This document shows positions 50,632 through 60,310 of a DNA stretch of 64,000 nt, one piece after another (the stretch's first letter is position 1; every line of letters starts with the position of its first letter). Below the pieces are notes generated by a model. It made no database searches and was not told where the DNA came from. It saw only the letters and a list, made by a program, of their open reading frames with translations. The position numbers were made by a program, and so were the translations under genes. This DNA is from Clostridiales bacterium DTU070. GTDB taxonomy: Bacteria; Bacillota; Clostridia; DSM-8532. Location of the stretch: the NCBI GenBank assembly GCA_001513105.1, contig LFSH01000062.1, positions 33,711 to 97,710 on the forward strand, given 5' to 3'.

Positions 50632-52375
50632 CGCCATTACCGGGCAGTAAACGTTCAGGGCTTACAGGATCAACAATTACTGTCTTGTAATTAACATATA
50701 CAACCATGCCGGGCTTGGCTCCGGACGGCTTTCTTACGTACTTTGCCCGGGTGTAGTCAACCTGGACTTTTGACGAGTTGCGAGCCTTGCTGAACCATGC
50801 TGCCAGAGTTGCGGCCTCAAGCAAGGTTTTTTCAGGGACGGGCCCGGGAACACGGACAATAACGTGCGAACCGGGTATATTTTTTGAATGAAGCCATAGG
50901 TCATCGGGTTTTGCAAATTTAAGCGAAAGCTCGTCATTCTGCCTGTTGTTACGACCAATCCAAATCTGATAGCCGTCCGATGATTTAAAGCTAAGGGGCG
51001 AGGATTTCCGGGGAATTCCCGGCCGCCTGTTTGATTTGTGTATATATCCCTGGTCCCTTAGCTCTTCACGTATTTCTTCAACTTCTTCAGCAGATTCGGC
51101 TTCCTCAAGGTTGAACAGCACATTTTCAAGATAGTCCAGTTCTCTTTTTGCGATTTTAAGCTGCTCGGTTGCATATGAGTATGCTGATTTCGCCTTGTTG
51201 TATTTCTTAAAATAACGCTGTGCGTTCTGCTGGGGGGTCAGGTTCTCATCAAGCTCAATCTCAACATAGGTTTCCTCAGGCTCGTAATAATTCAACAGTC
51301 TGCAACGGGTCATTCCTTTTCTGAGCATGTGGATGTTTGCGGTTATTAATTCCCCGAACAGCCTTAATTCTTCCATATTTGAATTCTCATCAACGGTTGA
51401 AACGTGGATATTGATTTTCTTCTCGCACCGTTCGATATTCTGTTTGACAATCTTTATCAAATCATTGCTTTTTGACCTGATATGCTCCTTTATCGCACTG
51501 TATCTGAAAAAATTGTCTATAGCCCCGCTTATACTGTCGTATTCCTGGAAGGCGCCGTACTGGGTCAGCAAAACAGCGTGAAAGTCCACTGCTTTTTCCA
51601 GGTTGCTGTCAATAACGACAGAAGGAGTGTATTTTTTGCTTTCGACGGAGCATGCCAGATCCTTCAGAACAACTGCCAGAGCCATAAGTTTTTCCTGTTC
51701 GGTGTCCTTAGCGGGAAGGTCGGGGTCAATCCCGGCCCTGTAGCAGACTTCACGGCACAGAAGCGGGCTGAATCCCTTAATTTTATTCAGCAGAATCCTG
51801 GATACCGGGCCTGGTTCGTTTACGATGGACCGGATAAAATCATCATAGTCCAGTTCCGAAGGAACTGTTTTATCCTGGGCAGGGGGAAGTATATATGTCC
51901 TTGCCGGCATTATTTCCCTGATACGGTTTATATCCTGGTCCACATGCTTTATCGCATCAATTATCTTACCGCTGCTGTTGACTAAAATAATATTGCTGTG
52001 GCGTCCCATTACTTCAATTGCAAGTTTTTTCGTGCTTTTATCGCCAAGTTCATCCGACGATTCCACGTACAGGTTGATAATTCTTTCATAGCCCGGGCAT
52101 TCAACACCGGAAACGATTCCGCCAAGCAGGTGTTTTCTAAGCAGCATGCAGAACATCGGCGGAGAAGATGGGTTTTCCAAATCCAGCTCTGTAAGATGTA
52201 TTCTTGCTGAATTGGCGCTGCAGTTCATAAGCAGTTTATAGTTATTGTTATCGGAACGAATGTGTAATACCAGGGTATACTTTTCGGGCTGGTATATTTT
52301 GAAAATACGGCCGCCGCTTATTTTCTCATTGAGTTCGTCTGCCACGGCTTTTGCCACTACTCCGTCAAAAGGCAT
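50624..52375 (-). CDS. rqcH: Rqc2 homolog RqcH (NFACT protein)
   Basis: Recognises stalled 50S-peptidyl-tRNA complexes and adds Ala tails that mark the peptide for decay. NFACT-N (about 1-270) starts MPFDGVVAKAVADELNEKI, with a middle coiled coil (about 280-440) and an NFACT-R domain (about 450-570) with DDLWLHSKNIPGSHVIVR. Older annotations call it fibronectin-binding protein FbpA. ATG 52375 follows CGGAG; the track GTG at 52384 is closer to the site and less likely. The length is 583 residues. The stop overlaps mtaD. Confidence 0.93.
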   Translation of the reverse strand: MPFDGVVAKAVADELNEKISGGRIFKIYQPEKYTLVLHIRSDNNNYKLLMNCSANSARIHLTELDLENPSSPPMFCMLLRKHLLGGIVSGVECPGYERIINLYVESSDELGDKSTKKLAIEVMGRHSNIILVNSSGKIIDAIKHVDQDINRIREIMPARTYILPPAQDKTVPSELDYDDFIRSIVNEPGPVSRILLNKIKGFSPLLCREVCYRAGIDPDLPAKDTEQEKLMALAVVLKDLACSVESKKYTPSVVIDSNLEKAVDFHAVLLTQYGAFQEYDSISGAIDNFFRYSAIKEHIRSKSNDLIKIVKQNIERCEKKINIHVSTVDENSNMEELRLFGELITANIHMLRKGMTRCRLLNYYEPEETYVEIELDENLTPQQNAQRYFKKYNKAKSAYSYATEQLKIAKRELDYLENVLFNLEEAESAEEVEEIREELRDQGYIHKSNRRPGIPRKSSPLSFKSSDGYQIWIGRNNRQNDELSLKFAKPDDLWLHSKNIPGSHVIVRVPGPVPEKTLLEAATLAAWFSKARNSSKVQVDYTRAKYVRKPSGAKPGMVVYVNYKTVIVDPVSPERLLPGNGVS

Positions 52376-52500
52376 TTGCTTCACTCCGTTTCAAAAGCAT
52401 ATCAAAGATGTTTTGATTACGTTATATTTTAACATACATCGTGCATCAGCGGAACGATAAACGGCACATGGGGGAAATATTACAATTTTGTTAATATAAT

Positions 52501-52529
52501 TTTACAAAATAAATAAACTGTGTTATAAT
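52501..52529 (+). promoter_or_regulatory. Promoter of the small membrane peptide gene
   Basis: TTTACA (52501-52506) and a perfect TATAAT (52524-52529) are 17 bp apart. Confidence 0.8.
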
Positions 52530-52619
52530 TCATTCTCAGAAAAGAGGAAAAAAATAGAAAGAGTTTGGCAGAATGCCGGATCTTATGATTTAATCTCCGT
52601 TCTGAAAGGGGTAATCACT

Positions 52620-52712
52620 ATGCTGTTGAAGAAAAGATCGGTGGTCGTTAGTGTCTTGATTATATCAGTACTGTTATTCCTGCTTATGAACATTACCGCA
52701 ATATTAAGATAG
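52620..52712 (+). CDS. 30-residue membrane peptide
   Basis: Too short for the ORF track. ATG 52620 encodes MLLKKRSVVVSVLIISVLLF followed by ten residues ending ITAILR and a TAG: a basic N terminus and one hydrophobic helix. AAAGGGG lies 8 bases upstream. It has a near-perfect promoter, an 83-nt leader and a terminator 11 bases after the stop, making a complete single-gene transcription unit of about 210 nt. Not recognised. It could be a small regulatory membrane peptide or a type I toxin-like peptide. No antisense RNA was seen. Confidence 0.6.
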   Translation: MLLKKRSVVVSVLIISVLLFLLMNITAILR

Positions 52713-52722
52713 CCTCAACGGG

Positions 52723-52743
52723 AAAGGAGCTTCGGCTCCTTTT
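52723..52743 (+). terminator. Terminator with UUCG loop
   Basis: AAAGGAGC pairs with GCTCCTTT around a TTCG tetraloop, followed by TTC. It closes the small peptide unit. Confidence 0.8.
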
Positions 52744-52804
52744 CTGCTGCATGCCCTGAACCGGGAAACCCGCTTAATTTCAGTCCGGTAATAATTTGAA
52801 ACAA

Positions 52805-52833
52805 TTGATATTATTTTTTCATCATGGTATATT
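52805..52833 (+). promoter_or_regulatory. Probable promoter of the cvpA-like gene
   Basis: TTGATA (52805-52810) and TATATT (52828-52833) with an extended TG are 17 bp apart. Confidence 0.55.
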
Positions 52834-52890
52834 TATATTGATTACGGCCGATTTTATCCTGAATGAAGCAGTACGGTCATGGAGGTAATT

Positions 52891-53697
52891 ATGTCGAGGG
52901 AAAGCTCAAGTACTGATAAAATACCCCTTATAATGATGGTTTTTCTGCTTGCTGCGTTAATACTTCTTGATTATTTTCTGAAATGGGGTTTCAACTGGGT
53001 TGATTATACAATTATCGGTGTTGTGTTTTTAAGCGCTTTCATAGGCTACATAAGAGGGCTTATTAAAGCTGTATTCAGTCTGGCCGGATATATTATAGCC
53101 GTTATATGTGCAGTGCTGTTTTCAGAACCCGTGGCTCTTTTCATTATGGAAAAAACGCAGATAAGGGAAAGTGTTGCAAAAGCTCTGGAAAATGCCTATT
53201 CTAATTTTACCGTTCCTGCATTTAACCAGGCAGTTGATTTCACGGTAATTGAAAGCAGTAACCAGCTGTTTGAGAAATTCCCCGTGCTGCAGGAGTTTCT
53301 TAATGATAATATGATGTTCGGACAGCTATTTAACATGGTTAATCCATTGGAAGCCGGTGCCAAAGTTTTAAGCGACGCAATTACATCAATTGCAGATCTG
53401 CTTGTTTTTTCGGTGCTTAAGGTTGTATCGATCATTATTGTGTTTTTTATAGTTAAAATAATAGTTACCATTGTCGGTTCGATCGTTAACACGCTGATTT
53501 CGCAGAGCGATATCCTGAGCACAACGAATAAAACCATAGGACTGGCCCTGGGGGCAGTTGTCGGCTGCCTTGTTGTTTTTGTGGCCGTATCATACATAAT
53601 TCCGTTCATAGGCTCGATAAACATTCTGAATATCCCCAGGGAGTATGGTGAATCGGTTATAATAAGCTACTTTTTTGCAGCACCGAAAATCTTGTGA
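52891..53697 (+). CDS. CvpA-family membrane protein
   Basis: A 268-residue membrane protein. Hydrophobic segments are at about 12-32, 38-55, 62-85, 170-195 and 215-240. GVVFLSAFIGYIRGLIKAVFSL is the CvpA core (colicin V production family), with a longer extracellular middle part than usual. CvpA-like proteins affect envelope stability and secretion, but the mechanism is unknown. ATG 52891 follows GGAGG. It stands before the envelope cluster. Confidence 0.85.
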   Translation: MSRESSSTDKIPLIMMVFLLAALILLDYFLKWGFNWVDYTIIGVVFLSAFIGYIRGLIKAVFSLAGYIIAVICAVLFSEPVALFIMEKTQIRESVAKALENAYSNFTVPAFNQAVDFTVIESSNQLFEKFPVLQEFLNDNMMFGQLFNMVNPLEAGAKVLSDAITSIADLLVFSVLKVVSIIIVFFIVKIIVTIVGSIVNTLISQSDILSTTNKTIGLALGAVVGCLVVFVAVSYIIPFIGSINILNIPREYGESVIISYFFAAPKIL

Positions 53698-53805
53698 GGA
53701 CCATTACGGGATGCTGCCTTAACCTGGGGAAACCGTTTTCTTCAGAAGTTTTATAAAGCATTTCGTTCCTCTGATAAAATTTATTACGTTGACTGATGCC
53801 GTTCA

Positions 53806-53832
53806 AACCTGCATATTATATGCAGGTTTTTT
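53806..53832 (+). terminator. Terminator of the cvpA-like gene
   Basis: AACCTGCATA pairs with TATGCAGGTT around TTA, then seven Ts. Confidence 0.9.
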
Positions 53833-53945
53833 TGTCATACTTTTGAAACAGTAATATACTTCATTTATGCCTTGACTTTACCGATAAAAAATATAGAAAT
53901 CTGCAAACCAAACGGTGTTTGAAACGGGTGATTGGGTTGGTTGTT

Positions 53946-55898
53946 ATGAAGAAATCAAAAGTAGGATTAATTTTTCTGATTATTGCAGTTGTTGCAGTGT
54001 CATTGGTTCCTGTAAATACCCTTGCTGATAACGGAAAAGTGAGGCATATGCTTGTACGGGTTTTTTCAGCGGATGTTTACAGCAATACGATACGGGCTGA
54101 AACTATCCTTGATTTGCCGTATCATGACACGGCGCTTATTGACCGGGAGAAACTGTATGGATTTGAAACTTCAGGAAAATTTGAAGTTTACAGTGTCAGC
54201 GGAGACAGCCTGATATATATTGATTCCGTCAGGAGGGCATTGAGTGATGTTAAGCCCGAGACTTACATGGTTGTTACTGTTGAGAATAATGTTGTAACAA
54301 GGATGACAGGCATAAACAGTGTTATGCTCCAGAAAAGCGGTATTTTCAGCGGAATCCTTGAAGAGAACAACCCTGATTTGGGGTATATAACGCTTTACTT
54401 CCCCGATGGTTCGGGAACATCACCGGGACTGAAAGGTGCTCTTTCATATTACCGGACCTATTCATACCTTCGTGTTGAGGATGTTTTGATATATAAAAAC
54501 GGAAGAACTGCAGGTATTGAGGAATTAAACCCCGGTGACAGCGTTTTCATAAAACTTGATAATGACGGAAACATAGAAAAAATAAGCGGCACCGACAATT
54601 TCTATCCCGTATACGGAAAGGTGAGGACAAAAGGGAACTGGGTACTCCAGGTTGAAAGAAACGACGGTTTTACCGTTCTGTATCGTGTTACACCCGGTAC
54701 ACCGGTTTTTAAAGATAAAAGGATTGCTTCATGGAATGATATAAAGGCAGGAGACGAAGTACGTATTTTGCTTCAGACAAGCGGAAACCAGACAATCATC
54801 GGCGAGATTACGGTAAAAAGCGAAGAGGTTGAGGTGGATGCGGTATACAGGGCGGATTTTTCCTATTACGACAGGCTGACCAACAGCATTATTGTTTCAA
54901 ATATGGTACAGTTCAGGGACGGAACCTGGAACAGGACAAGCCTGCCGATTATCAGGAAACTGGATATAAACAGCAGCTATGTTCCCGATATTCCCAAAGG
55001 TGTAAAAGGAACTGTATATATTGCCACGGGCAAAAATATTACCGGCAGGGATTCTGTTGTCTGGCTTTCCTTTGACAGTAACGGCCTCAGGACAGAAATA
55101 ACGGGTGATACGGTTATCAGTGCCGATCCCGGTGGCAGCAGGCTGACGCTGATGAATAGGAATATTCCTGTTACATACGATGACACGTCGATTATAGTTA
55201 AAAAGGGAAGGCTGCTCTCTCCGGGACAGGTTAAAAGCAGGGATGAGGCGTATTTTGTCACAAGCAGCCAGACCGACGGGACTGTCAGGGCTAATGTCAT
55301 ATGGATACGCGAGCCGCTTGATGATACAGGTTTGACCCTGATTCGTGGAAGAATATCACAAATCGATTTGTTCAGCAGTATGACCCTTGAATCATTCTCT
55401 GAATTCAGTGAACCTGACTGGGAGTTTTATAATGTTCAGAAGACATTGACGATAGACCCTTCAGTAACACGAGTATTTGATGACGGAGGAAGGACAGACC
55501 TGGAACTGTTTGATGACACCGGCACAGAAAGTTTCAAAAAACGGACCGTCTATGTTCTTACACAGGACGGAAAAGCCCTGCTTGTGAGCACTGCTCCGTT
55601 CGGTGATGTTGTTTACAGGGGAAGAATCTATGACCTTCCCGGAGTTCAGAAGGATTCCTTCAATCACGTGGTTGTTCCCGCTTCATCAGTGATTATTAAG
55701 GAAGGTATCCGGTATGACGGGCAATTGACGAAATGGGTTGATGTACCCGAAGCACAGTTTTCATTCCTGCCGAACACAGTTTTTATCAGGAACGGAAAAA
55801 TTGCCGACCCGTCCATGCTGGAAGCAGGGGACAGGATAACGGTAATAAAGTCGGAAAACGGAGACAACGCCTTTGTAGTAATGGCTGAATCATATTAA
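53946..55898 (+). CDS. Secreted beta-rich protein of unknown function
   Basis: A 650-residue exported protein: signal peptide (about 1-28, ending NTLADNG), no other membrane segment. The rest is beta-rich and repetitive, with a recurring turn of the form GDxVxI followed by charged residues (NPGDSVFIKL, KAGDEVRILL, EAGDRITVIK). No catalytic motif is apparent. It is followed 24 bases later by an SLH protein and probably cotranscribed with it, so a role at the S-layer or wall is likely. I chose ATG 53946, where the signal peptide starts well; the track TTG at 53919 is an alternative. Confidence 0.7.
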   Translation: MKKSKVGLIFLIIAVVAVSLVPVNTLADNGKVRHMLVRVFSADVYSNTIRAETILDLPYHDTALIDREKLYGFETSGKFEVYSVSGDSLIYIDSVRRALSDVKPETYMVVTVENNVVTRMTGINSVMLQKSGIFSGILEENNPDLGYITLYFPDGSGTSPGLKGALSYYRTYSYLRVEDVLIYKNGRTAGIEELNPGDSVFIKLDNDGNIEKISGTDNFYPVYGKVRTKGNWVLQVERNDGFTVLYRVTPGTPVFKDKRIASWNDIKAGDEVRILLQTSGNQTIIGEITVKSEEVEVDAVYRADFSYYDRLTNSIIVSNMVQFRDGTWNRTSLPIIRKLDINSSYVPDIPKGVKGTVYIATGKNITGRDSVVWLSFDSNGLRTEITGDTVISADPGGSRLTLMNRNIPVTYDDTSIIVKKGRLLSPGQVKSRDEAYFVTSSQTDGTVRANVIWIREPLDDTGLTLIRGRISQIDLFSSMTLESFSEFSEPDWEFYNVQKTLTIDPSVTRVFDDGGRTDLELFDDTGTESFKKRTVYVLTQDGKALLVSTAPFGDVVYRGRIYDLPGVQKDSFNHVVVPASSVIIKEGIRYDGQLTKWVDVPEAQFSFLPNTVFIRNGKIADPSMLEAGDRITVIKSENGDNAFVVMAESY

Positions 55899-55922
55899 TA
55901 TTCTGGAAAACGGGGGATTGTA

Positions 55923-57458
55923 ATGAAAACAGGAATTAAAACCGCAAAACTCATATCGATACTGCTTCTTGTAATAATGCTGGCAGAACCGGCAGCCTCT
56001 TTTGCATATACGGGTTCAATGGGATTTGAAGGCGGGATTTCTGCGGCTGATCCTTTTGAAAACAATACGTATTTTTATCGCGAGGTCTGCTTTTTGACAG
56101 GAACCCCTGTTATTCTTGAAGGTACGTTGACAGTCAAGAAAAACATCAAGAATGAAAAAGTTACAACAACGTACCGGTACAGCCTTGAAAATCCCGGGTA
56201 TCAAGCCACGATAACACGGGTTATAGAAATGGAGACAACCACCGAAACTGCAGAAAACGGGCAGACGATTGAAAAGAGCAGAATTTCAAAAAGACCGACA
56301 GAAGTTATAAAAATCGGAAACATGACATTTACTTTGACGGAATATGAGTTTACCCGTTCGGGCATTACCGATCCCCAGCCTGCGGTATATTATAATGTCG
56401 GAGAATACACGCTTAAAAAGAAATACAGGATAAATGCCGGTGACGGGTATATCACGGTTAACATGACCGGAAACCAGTATGGATATGATCAGCACTGGAG
56501 CTCTGCAAAGTCCGGCAATGTCATTGTTACTGTTTTTGCAGAGCCGGTGATAAACGGAAAAGTTGTTGAATGGGGCGGAACAGCCGATATTTTTGTTTCC
56601 AGCGTGGCCAAAAAGGGATTTGAATACCTTGAAAATGAGCCTTACCAGATTAGTTTCGAAGGCGGATATGTTGAGAAGGACTATGAAGAAAGCGTTCTGC
56701 AATATGACGCGCAGCTTCCCGAATTTGACAAGGACGGAAAACCTACCGGAGTAATAAGGACTTACAGCGAGAGAGTGGGCATTGAAACCCAGCCCGTGTT
56801 TACAAGGTTAATGGTACCGGACTTAAAACACCTGAGAGGACATTGGGCCGAGGAACCTGTGAAAATCCTGTACAGCCTTGGTGTAATACCCGGTACCGGA
56901 GAAGATTTCAACCCTGCTAAATATATATCAAGGCGGGATTTTACCGTAATGGTGGTCAGAGCGGTTAAGGACATACCGGAAGATCCGGATATAGTCAAAA
57001 GGACAAAGGCAGTCAGCAGAACGACAAGGCAGAAAACCCCGGAAATATCGCCTTTCCTGGATGTTAAAACCGATGATCCCTTTTACGGGGAAATCAAGAC
57101 CGCGAACAGCCGTGGTATCATTCAGGGGACAGGCAACTCATATTTCTCTCCGAACCAGCGTATAACTAATGCAGAAGCCGTTACAATGCTGATTCGTGCT
57201 CTTGGACTTGAAGGACTTGCCTCATACCCGTATGCGGTAACACCGTTTATTGATAATGATGATATTCCCGCCTATGCAAGGAATTCAGTTGCAGCAGCTT
57301 ATCGTATCGGGCTTATAAGCGGGGACAGCAGGGGTTATTTCCATCCGAACAAATACCTGACTTATGAAGATGCCTCGGTTCTTTTGTATGAACTGATAAA
57401 ATACATGGGAGAAGAACTGGTGAAAGACTATCGTGAAAGACCATTAAGCTATCTATAG
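55923..57458 (+). CDS. SLH-domain surface protein
   Basis: A 511-residue exported protein. It has a signal peptide (about 1-28), a beta-rich part (about 35-285) and three C-terminal SLH repeats (about 295-345, 375-430, 440-490). The repeats include HWAEEPVKILYSLGVIPG, TANSRGIIQGTGNSYFSPNQ and AAAYRIGLISGDSRGYF. SLH repeats bind pyruvylated secondary wall polymers and hold the protein on the cell. The N-terminal part is of no known type. It follows the beta-rich gene directly and may be its surface partner. Confidence 0.88.
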   Translation: MKTGIKTAKLISILLLVIMLAEPAASFAYTGSMGFEGGISAADPFENNTYFYREVCFLTGTPVILEGTLTVKKNIKNEKVTTTYRYSLENPGYQATITRVIEMETTTETAENGQTIEKSRISKRPTEVIKIGNMTFTLTEYEFTRSGITDPQPAVYYNVGEYTLKKKYRINAGDGYITVNMTGNQYGYDQHWSSAKSGNVIVTVFAEPVINGKVVEWGGTADIFVSSVAKKGFEYLENEPYQISFEGGYVEKDYEESVLQYDAQLPEFDKDGKPTGVIRTYSERVGIETQPVFTRLMVPDLKHLRGHWAEEPVKILYSLGVIPGTGEDFNPAKYISRRDFTVMVVRAVKDIPEDPDIVKRTKAVSRTTRQKTPEISPFLDVKTDDPFYGEIKTANSRGIIQGTGNSYFSPNQRITNAEAVTMLIRALGLEGLASYPYAVTPFIDNDDIPAYARNSVAAAYRIGLISGDSRGYFHPNKYLTYEDASVLLYELIKYMGEELVKDYRERPLSYL

Positions 57459-57550
57459 GATGGTTGCATCAATAAAATAACAATGATAAAATTGAGTGAA
57501 GGAAAGAATAAGGTAGAAAAAAGCAGAAAATACAGAAAGCAGGGTTTAGT

Positions 57551-59038
57551 ATGTCGGGAAATAAAAGGTTTTGTTCGGTATTGTTGTCATTTTTCTTAAT
57601 TTTTTCGGCAGCATTTACAGCGCCTGTTTATGCAAATGACGGGTATTCGGACTATATTGACAGCGTTATAAAAATGGCCAAGGATCGTTACTACAGGGAC
57701 ATATCCGAGGAAGAGCTGCTTGAGGGTGCATTGAGGGGTATATTTGACTCAATGGATGATTATACGGTCTACTACAGCCAGGATGAGGCTGAAAGTTTTT
57801 TCACTTCAATAGAGGGGAATTACCAAGGTATTGGCGTGGAAATAATGGAAGTACCCGAAGGAGCAATTGTTACCCGGGTATTCAGCGATTCCCCGGCTGA
57901 AGGAGCCGGTATTCTGCCCGATGACATAATAGTAAAGGTTGACGGTGTGGACGTAAAAGGGCTGACTGTGCAGGATATAGCAAACCTTGTAAGAGGCGAG
58001 AAGGGTTCCTACGTGGAAATTGGAATCATGAGAAATTATTCTTCGGAAATCCTGTATTTCAGCGTGGAACGAAATGTTGTAAATATAAGCCCTGTTACGT
58101 GGGAAATATATGGTAATGCAATGTATATAAAACTTGAACAATTCAGCAGCAACAGCGCCCACTTTTTTGAACAGGCTTTGAAGGAAGCTGACAATAACGG
58201 TATTAATAAAATTATTCTCGATTTGCGCAACAATCCCGGAGGCGAAGTCGGACAGGCGGTCAGTATTGCCAGGATGCTTGTTCGAAAGGGCATTATCACA
58301 ACTCTTGATTTTAAATCCGAGGAAATGAATGACACGGTTTACCGGTCCTACCTTGTGAAGCCTAAGTATGTAACAGCTGTGCTTGTAAACGGTAATACCG
58401 CAAGCGCATCTGAAATCCTTGCAAGCGCGATTCAGGATTCACGGGACGGCGTTCTGGTGGGAACAAAAACCTATGGCAAAGGTGTTTTCCAGAACATGTA
58501 CCCTATACTTAAGCCCGAGGCATATAAAAAGTACAGGGAATTGTACGGCGAGAGTATTGTAGACGGTTATGAATGGATGAACAAGCACGATGTCCAGATT
58601 TACCAGGAAGATATATTAGGCTGGACGAAAATAACTACGGGACATTACCTGACCAGGAACGGGAAAATGATTGACGGAACAGGCCTGTTCCCGGATTTCC
58701 CGGTTGAGGATTATGAGGTTGTCAATGATGTTGACGTTAACAGTATAAAAAGACTTGACTCTTCATCCACTGTTGAACTGAACGGTGTTGGCAATGATGT
58801 TTATAATGCTGAAAAGATTTTAAGGATTAAGGGATATGAAATTGACGAACCTGATAATATTCTTGATGCAAAAACAGCGGATGCACTGAAAAAATACCAG
58901 GCCGAAAAGAAAATAAAGGTAACAGGCGTATTGGATGATACTACAAAAGAGAAACTGAACGAAGACATCTACGAGCTTCGTATTGCTATAGACAAGCCTT
59001 TTGCAAAGGCAGTTGAGCTTTTGGGTTTGCTGGATTAA
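57551..59038 (+). CDS. ctpA: S41-family C-terminal processing protease
   Basis: An exported protease of 495 residues: signal peptide (about 1-28), PDZ domain (about 85-170), S41 catalytic domain with Ser at about 283 in NTASASEILASAI and Lys at about 308 in GTKTYGKGVFQ, then a C-terminal peptidoglycan-binding-like repeat (about 415-475). The peptidoglycan-binding tail places it at the wall. In Bacillus, CtpA-type proteases act on envelope proteins and in sporulation signalling. The substrate here is unknown; the two neighbours upstream are candidates. Confidence 0.92.
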   Translation: MSGNKRFCSVLLSFFLIFSAAFTAPVYANDGYSDYIDSVIKMAKDRYYRDISEEELLEGALRGIFDSMDDYTVYYSQDEAESFFTSIEGNYQGIGVEIMEVPEGAIVTRVFSDSPAEGAGILPDDIIVKVDGVDVKGLTVQDIANLVRGEKGSYVEIGIMRNYSSEILYFSVERNVVNISPVTWEIYGNAMYIKLEQFSSNSAHFFEQALKEADNNGINKIILDLRNNPGGEVGQAVSIARMLVRKGIITTLDFKSEEMNDTVYRSYLVKPKYVTAVLVNGNTASASEILASAIQDSRDGVLVGTKTYGKGVFQNMYPILKPEAYKKYRELYGESIVDGYEWMNKHDVQIYQEDILGWTKITTGHYLTRNGKMIDGTGLFPDFPVEDYEVVNDVDVNSIKRLDSSSTVELNGVGNDVYNAEKILRIKGYEIDEPDNILDAKTADALKKYQAEKKIKVTGVLDDTTKEKLNEDIYELRIAIDKPFAKAVELLGLLD

Positions 59039-59103
59039 TTCCAACAGAACGCTCTATGCATATTGAACTGACGAAGTAAAAAAGCCGAGGTACAAATGAT
59101 AAA

Positions 59104-60261
59104 ATGGTAAACGAGAAAACTGTGAAACCAGGCAGGGTAGTACTTAAAATATTTATCCTGATTAGCTTAATACTTATTATATTCTTCGCGGTACTGGTTT
59201 CGATGAATGAGAACAACATCGAACTGAACTGGGATGCGCTGAATATCAATAACCTGATTGAGAAATTTAAGACTGAAACTGCGCAGCAAAGTACAGGCGC
59301 TTTCAGCCTTGGTGATCTTGATATTTCCCAAACAGCAGAATACCAGGGAAACCTGGTTGTACTCTCTGACTACGATATCCGCCTGCTTAGTCCGAACGGA
59401 GAAGAAGTGTGGTATTATACTCATGACGTAAGGCACCCCGTTCTTAATATAAACGGCAAATGGATACTTGTTTATGAAAACAACGGGAAGTCGTACATGG
59501 TTATAAAGGACGGGAAAGTGGTACTTGAGAGTAAACTGGATGAGGAAATCGCCTTTGGTGAAGTAACCGACAAGTACTTACTTTTTATAACCATAAGCAG
59601 CAATGGGTACAAAAGGACTGTAAACTTTATTGCTCCCGAAACGGGCATAAGTCTTGGTGCTCTGTATATTGACGATTATTATCCGTATTATGTGAAGAAT
59701 GTCAACAATAATTCAGGCTTTCTTCTTTATGGCCTTGGAATGAATTCAATTAACATATCAACAATAATCCGTATATATGAAAGCACCGGAAAAACAGCTC
59801 CTGTTGCCAGTGTTGAGGCTGAAGGGCTGTACCCTGTCATGAACTGCAGTAACAGTAATTTTATTTTTGCCGGGGAAAACAAGGTTTTGTACTATGACAG
59901 CAACCTGAATTTGACATGGTCGGATGAATATACCGACAGGATTACTGCGGTCGGGATGTTTGAAGATGACAATGCGGTTGTTGCCCTTAGCGGGGATACA
60001 ACAAAAATTGTATTCTATAATTCAGCAGGCAGGGAAATAAAAAGCATTGAAACCGAAAACAGTATACAGAGCATTGAGATTTATGAAAACACTGCAGCCG
60101 TGATATATGGTTCGAAGGTTCTTTTTTACGATTCCTCCGGAAGGCTTATTGATAATGCGTCCCTTCCGGGCATTAACCTTAATGTTCATTTTTTGAACAA
60201 TGAACGGGTTTTCCTTGTTTCAGAACATGAAGCTATTCTGTATAATATTTCCCGAAAGTAG
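59104..60261 (+). CDS. Membrane-anchored beta-propeller-like protein (DUF5711-like)
   Basis: A 385-residue protein. One membrane segment (about 13-35) is followed by a beta-rich extracellular part with repeated strands that look like a propeller: NLVVLSDYDIRLLSPNGEEVW, NKVLYYDSNLNLTWSDEY, SKVLFYDSSGRLIDNAS. This resembles the DUF5711 family in Clostridia. No function is known. The start has only a distant GAGG. It follows ctpA by 65 bases and may be part of the envelope cluster. Confidence 0.75.
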   Translation: MVNEKTVKPGRVVLKIFILISLILIIFFAVLVSMNENNIELNWDALNINNLIEKFKTETAQQSTGAFSLGDLDISQTAEYQGNLVVLSDYDIRLLSPNGEEVWYYTHDVRHPVLNINGKWILVYENNGKSYMVIKDGKVVLESKLDEEIAFGEVTDKYLLFITISSNGYKRTVNFIAPETGISLGALYIDDYYPYYVKNVNNNSGFLLYGLGMNSINISTIIRIYESTGKTAPVASVEAEGLYPVMNCSNSNFIFAGENKVLYYDSNLNLTWSDEYTDRITAVGMFEDDNAVVALSGDTTKIVFYNSAGREIKSIETENSIQSIEIYENTAAVIYGSKVLFYDSSGRLIDNASLPGINLNVHFLNNERVFLVSEHEAILYNISRK

Positions 60262-60310
60262 AGCACTTGCAAAATAAAATTAATATATTATTATACTGAT
60301 GGGTGTTTGT

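Noticed and set aside
53872-53897. Promoter TTGACT...TATAGA before the 650-residue secreted protein
   Set aside because: The spacer is only 14 bp, too short for a sigma-A promoter.
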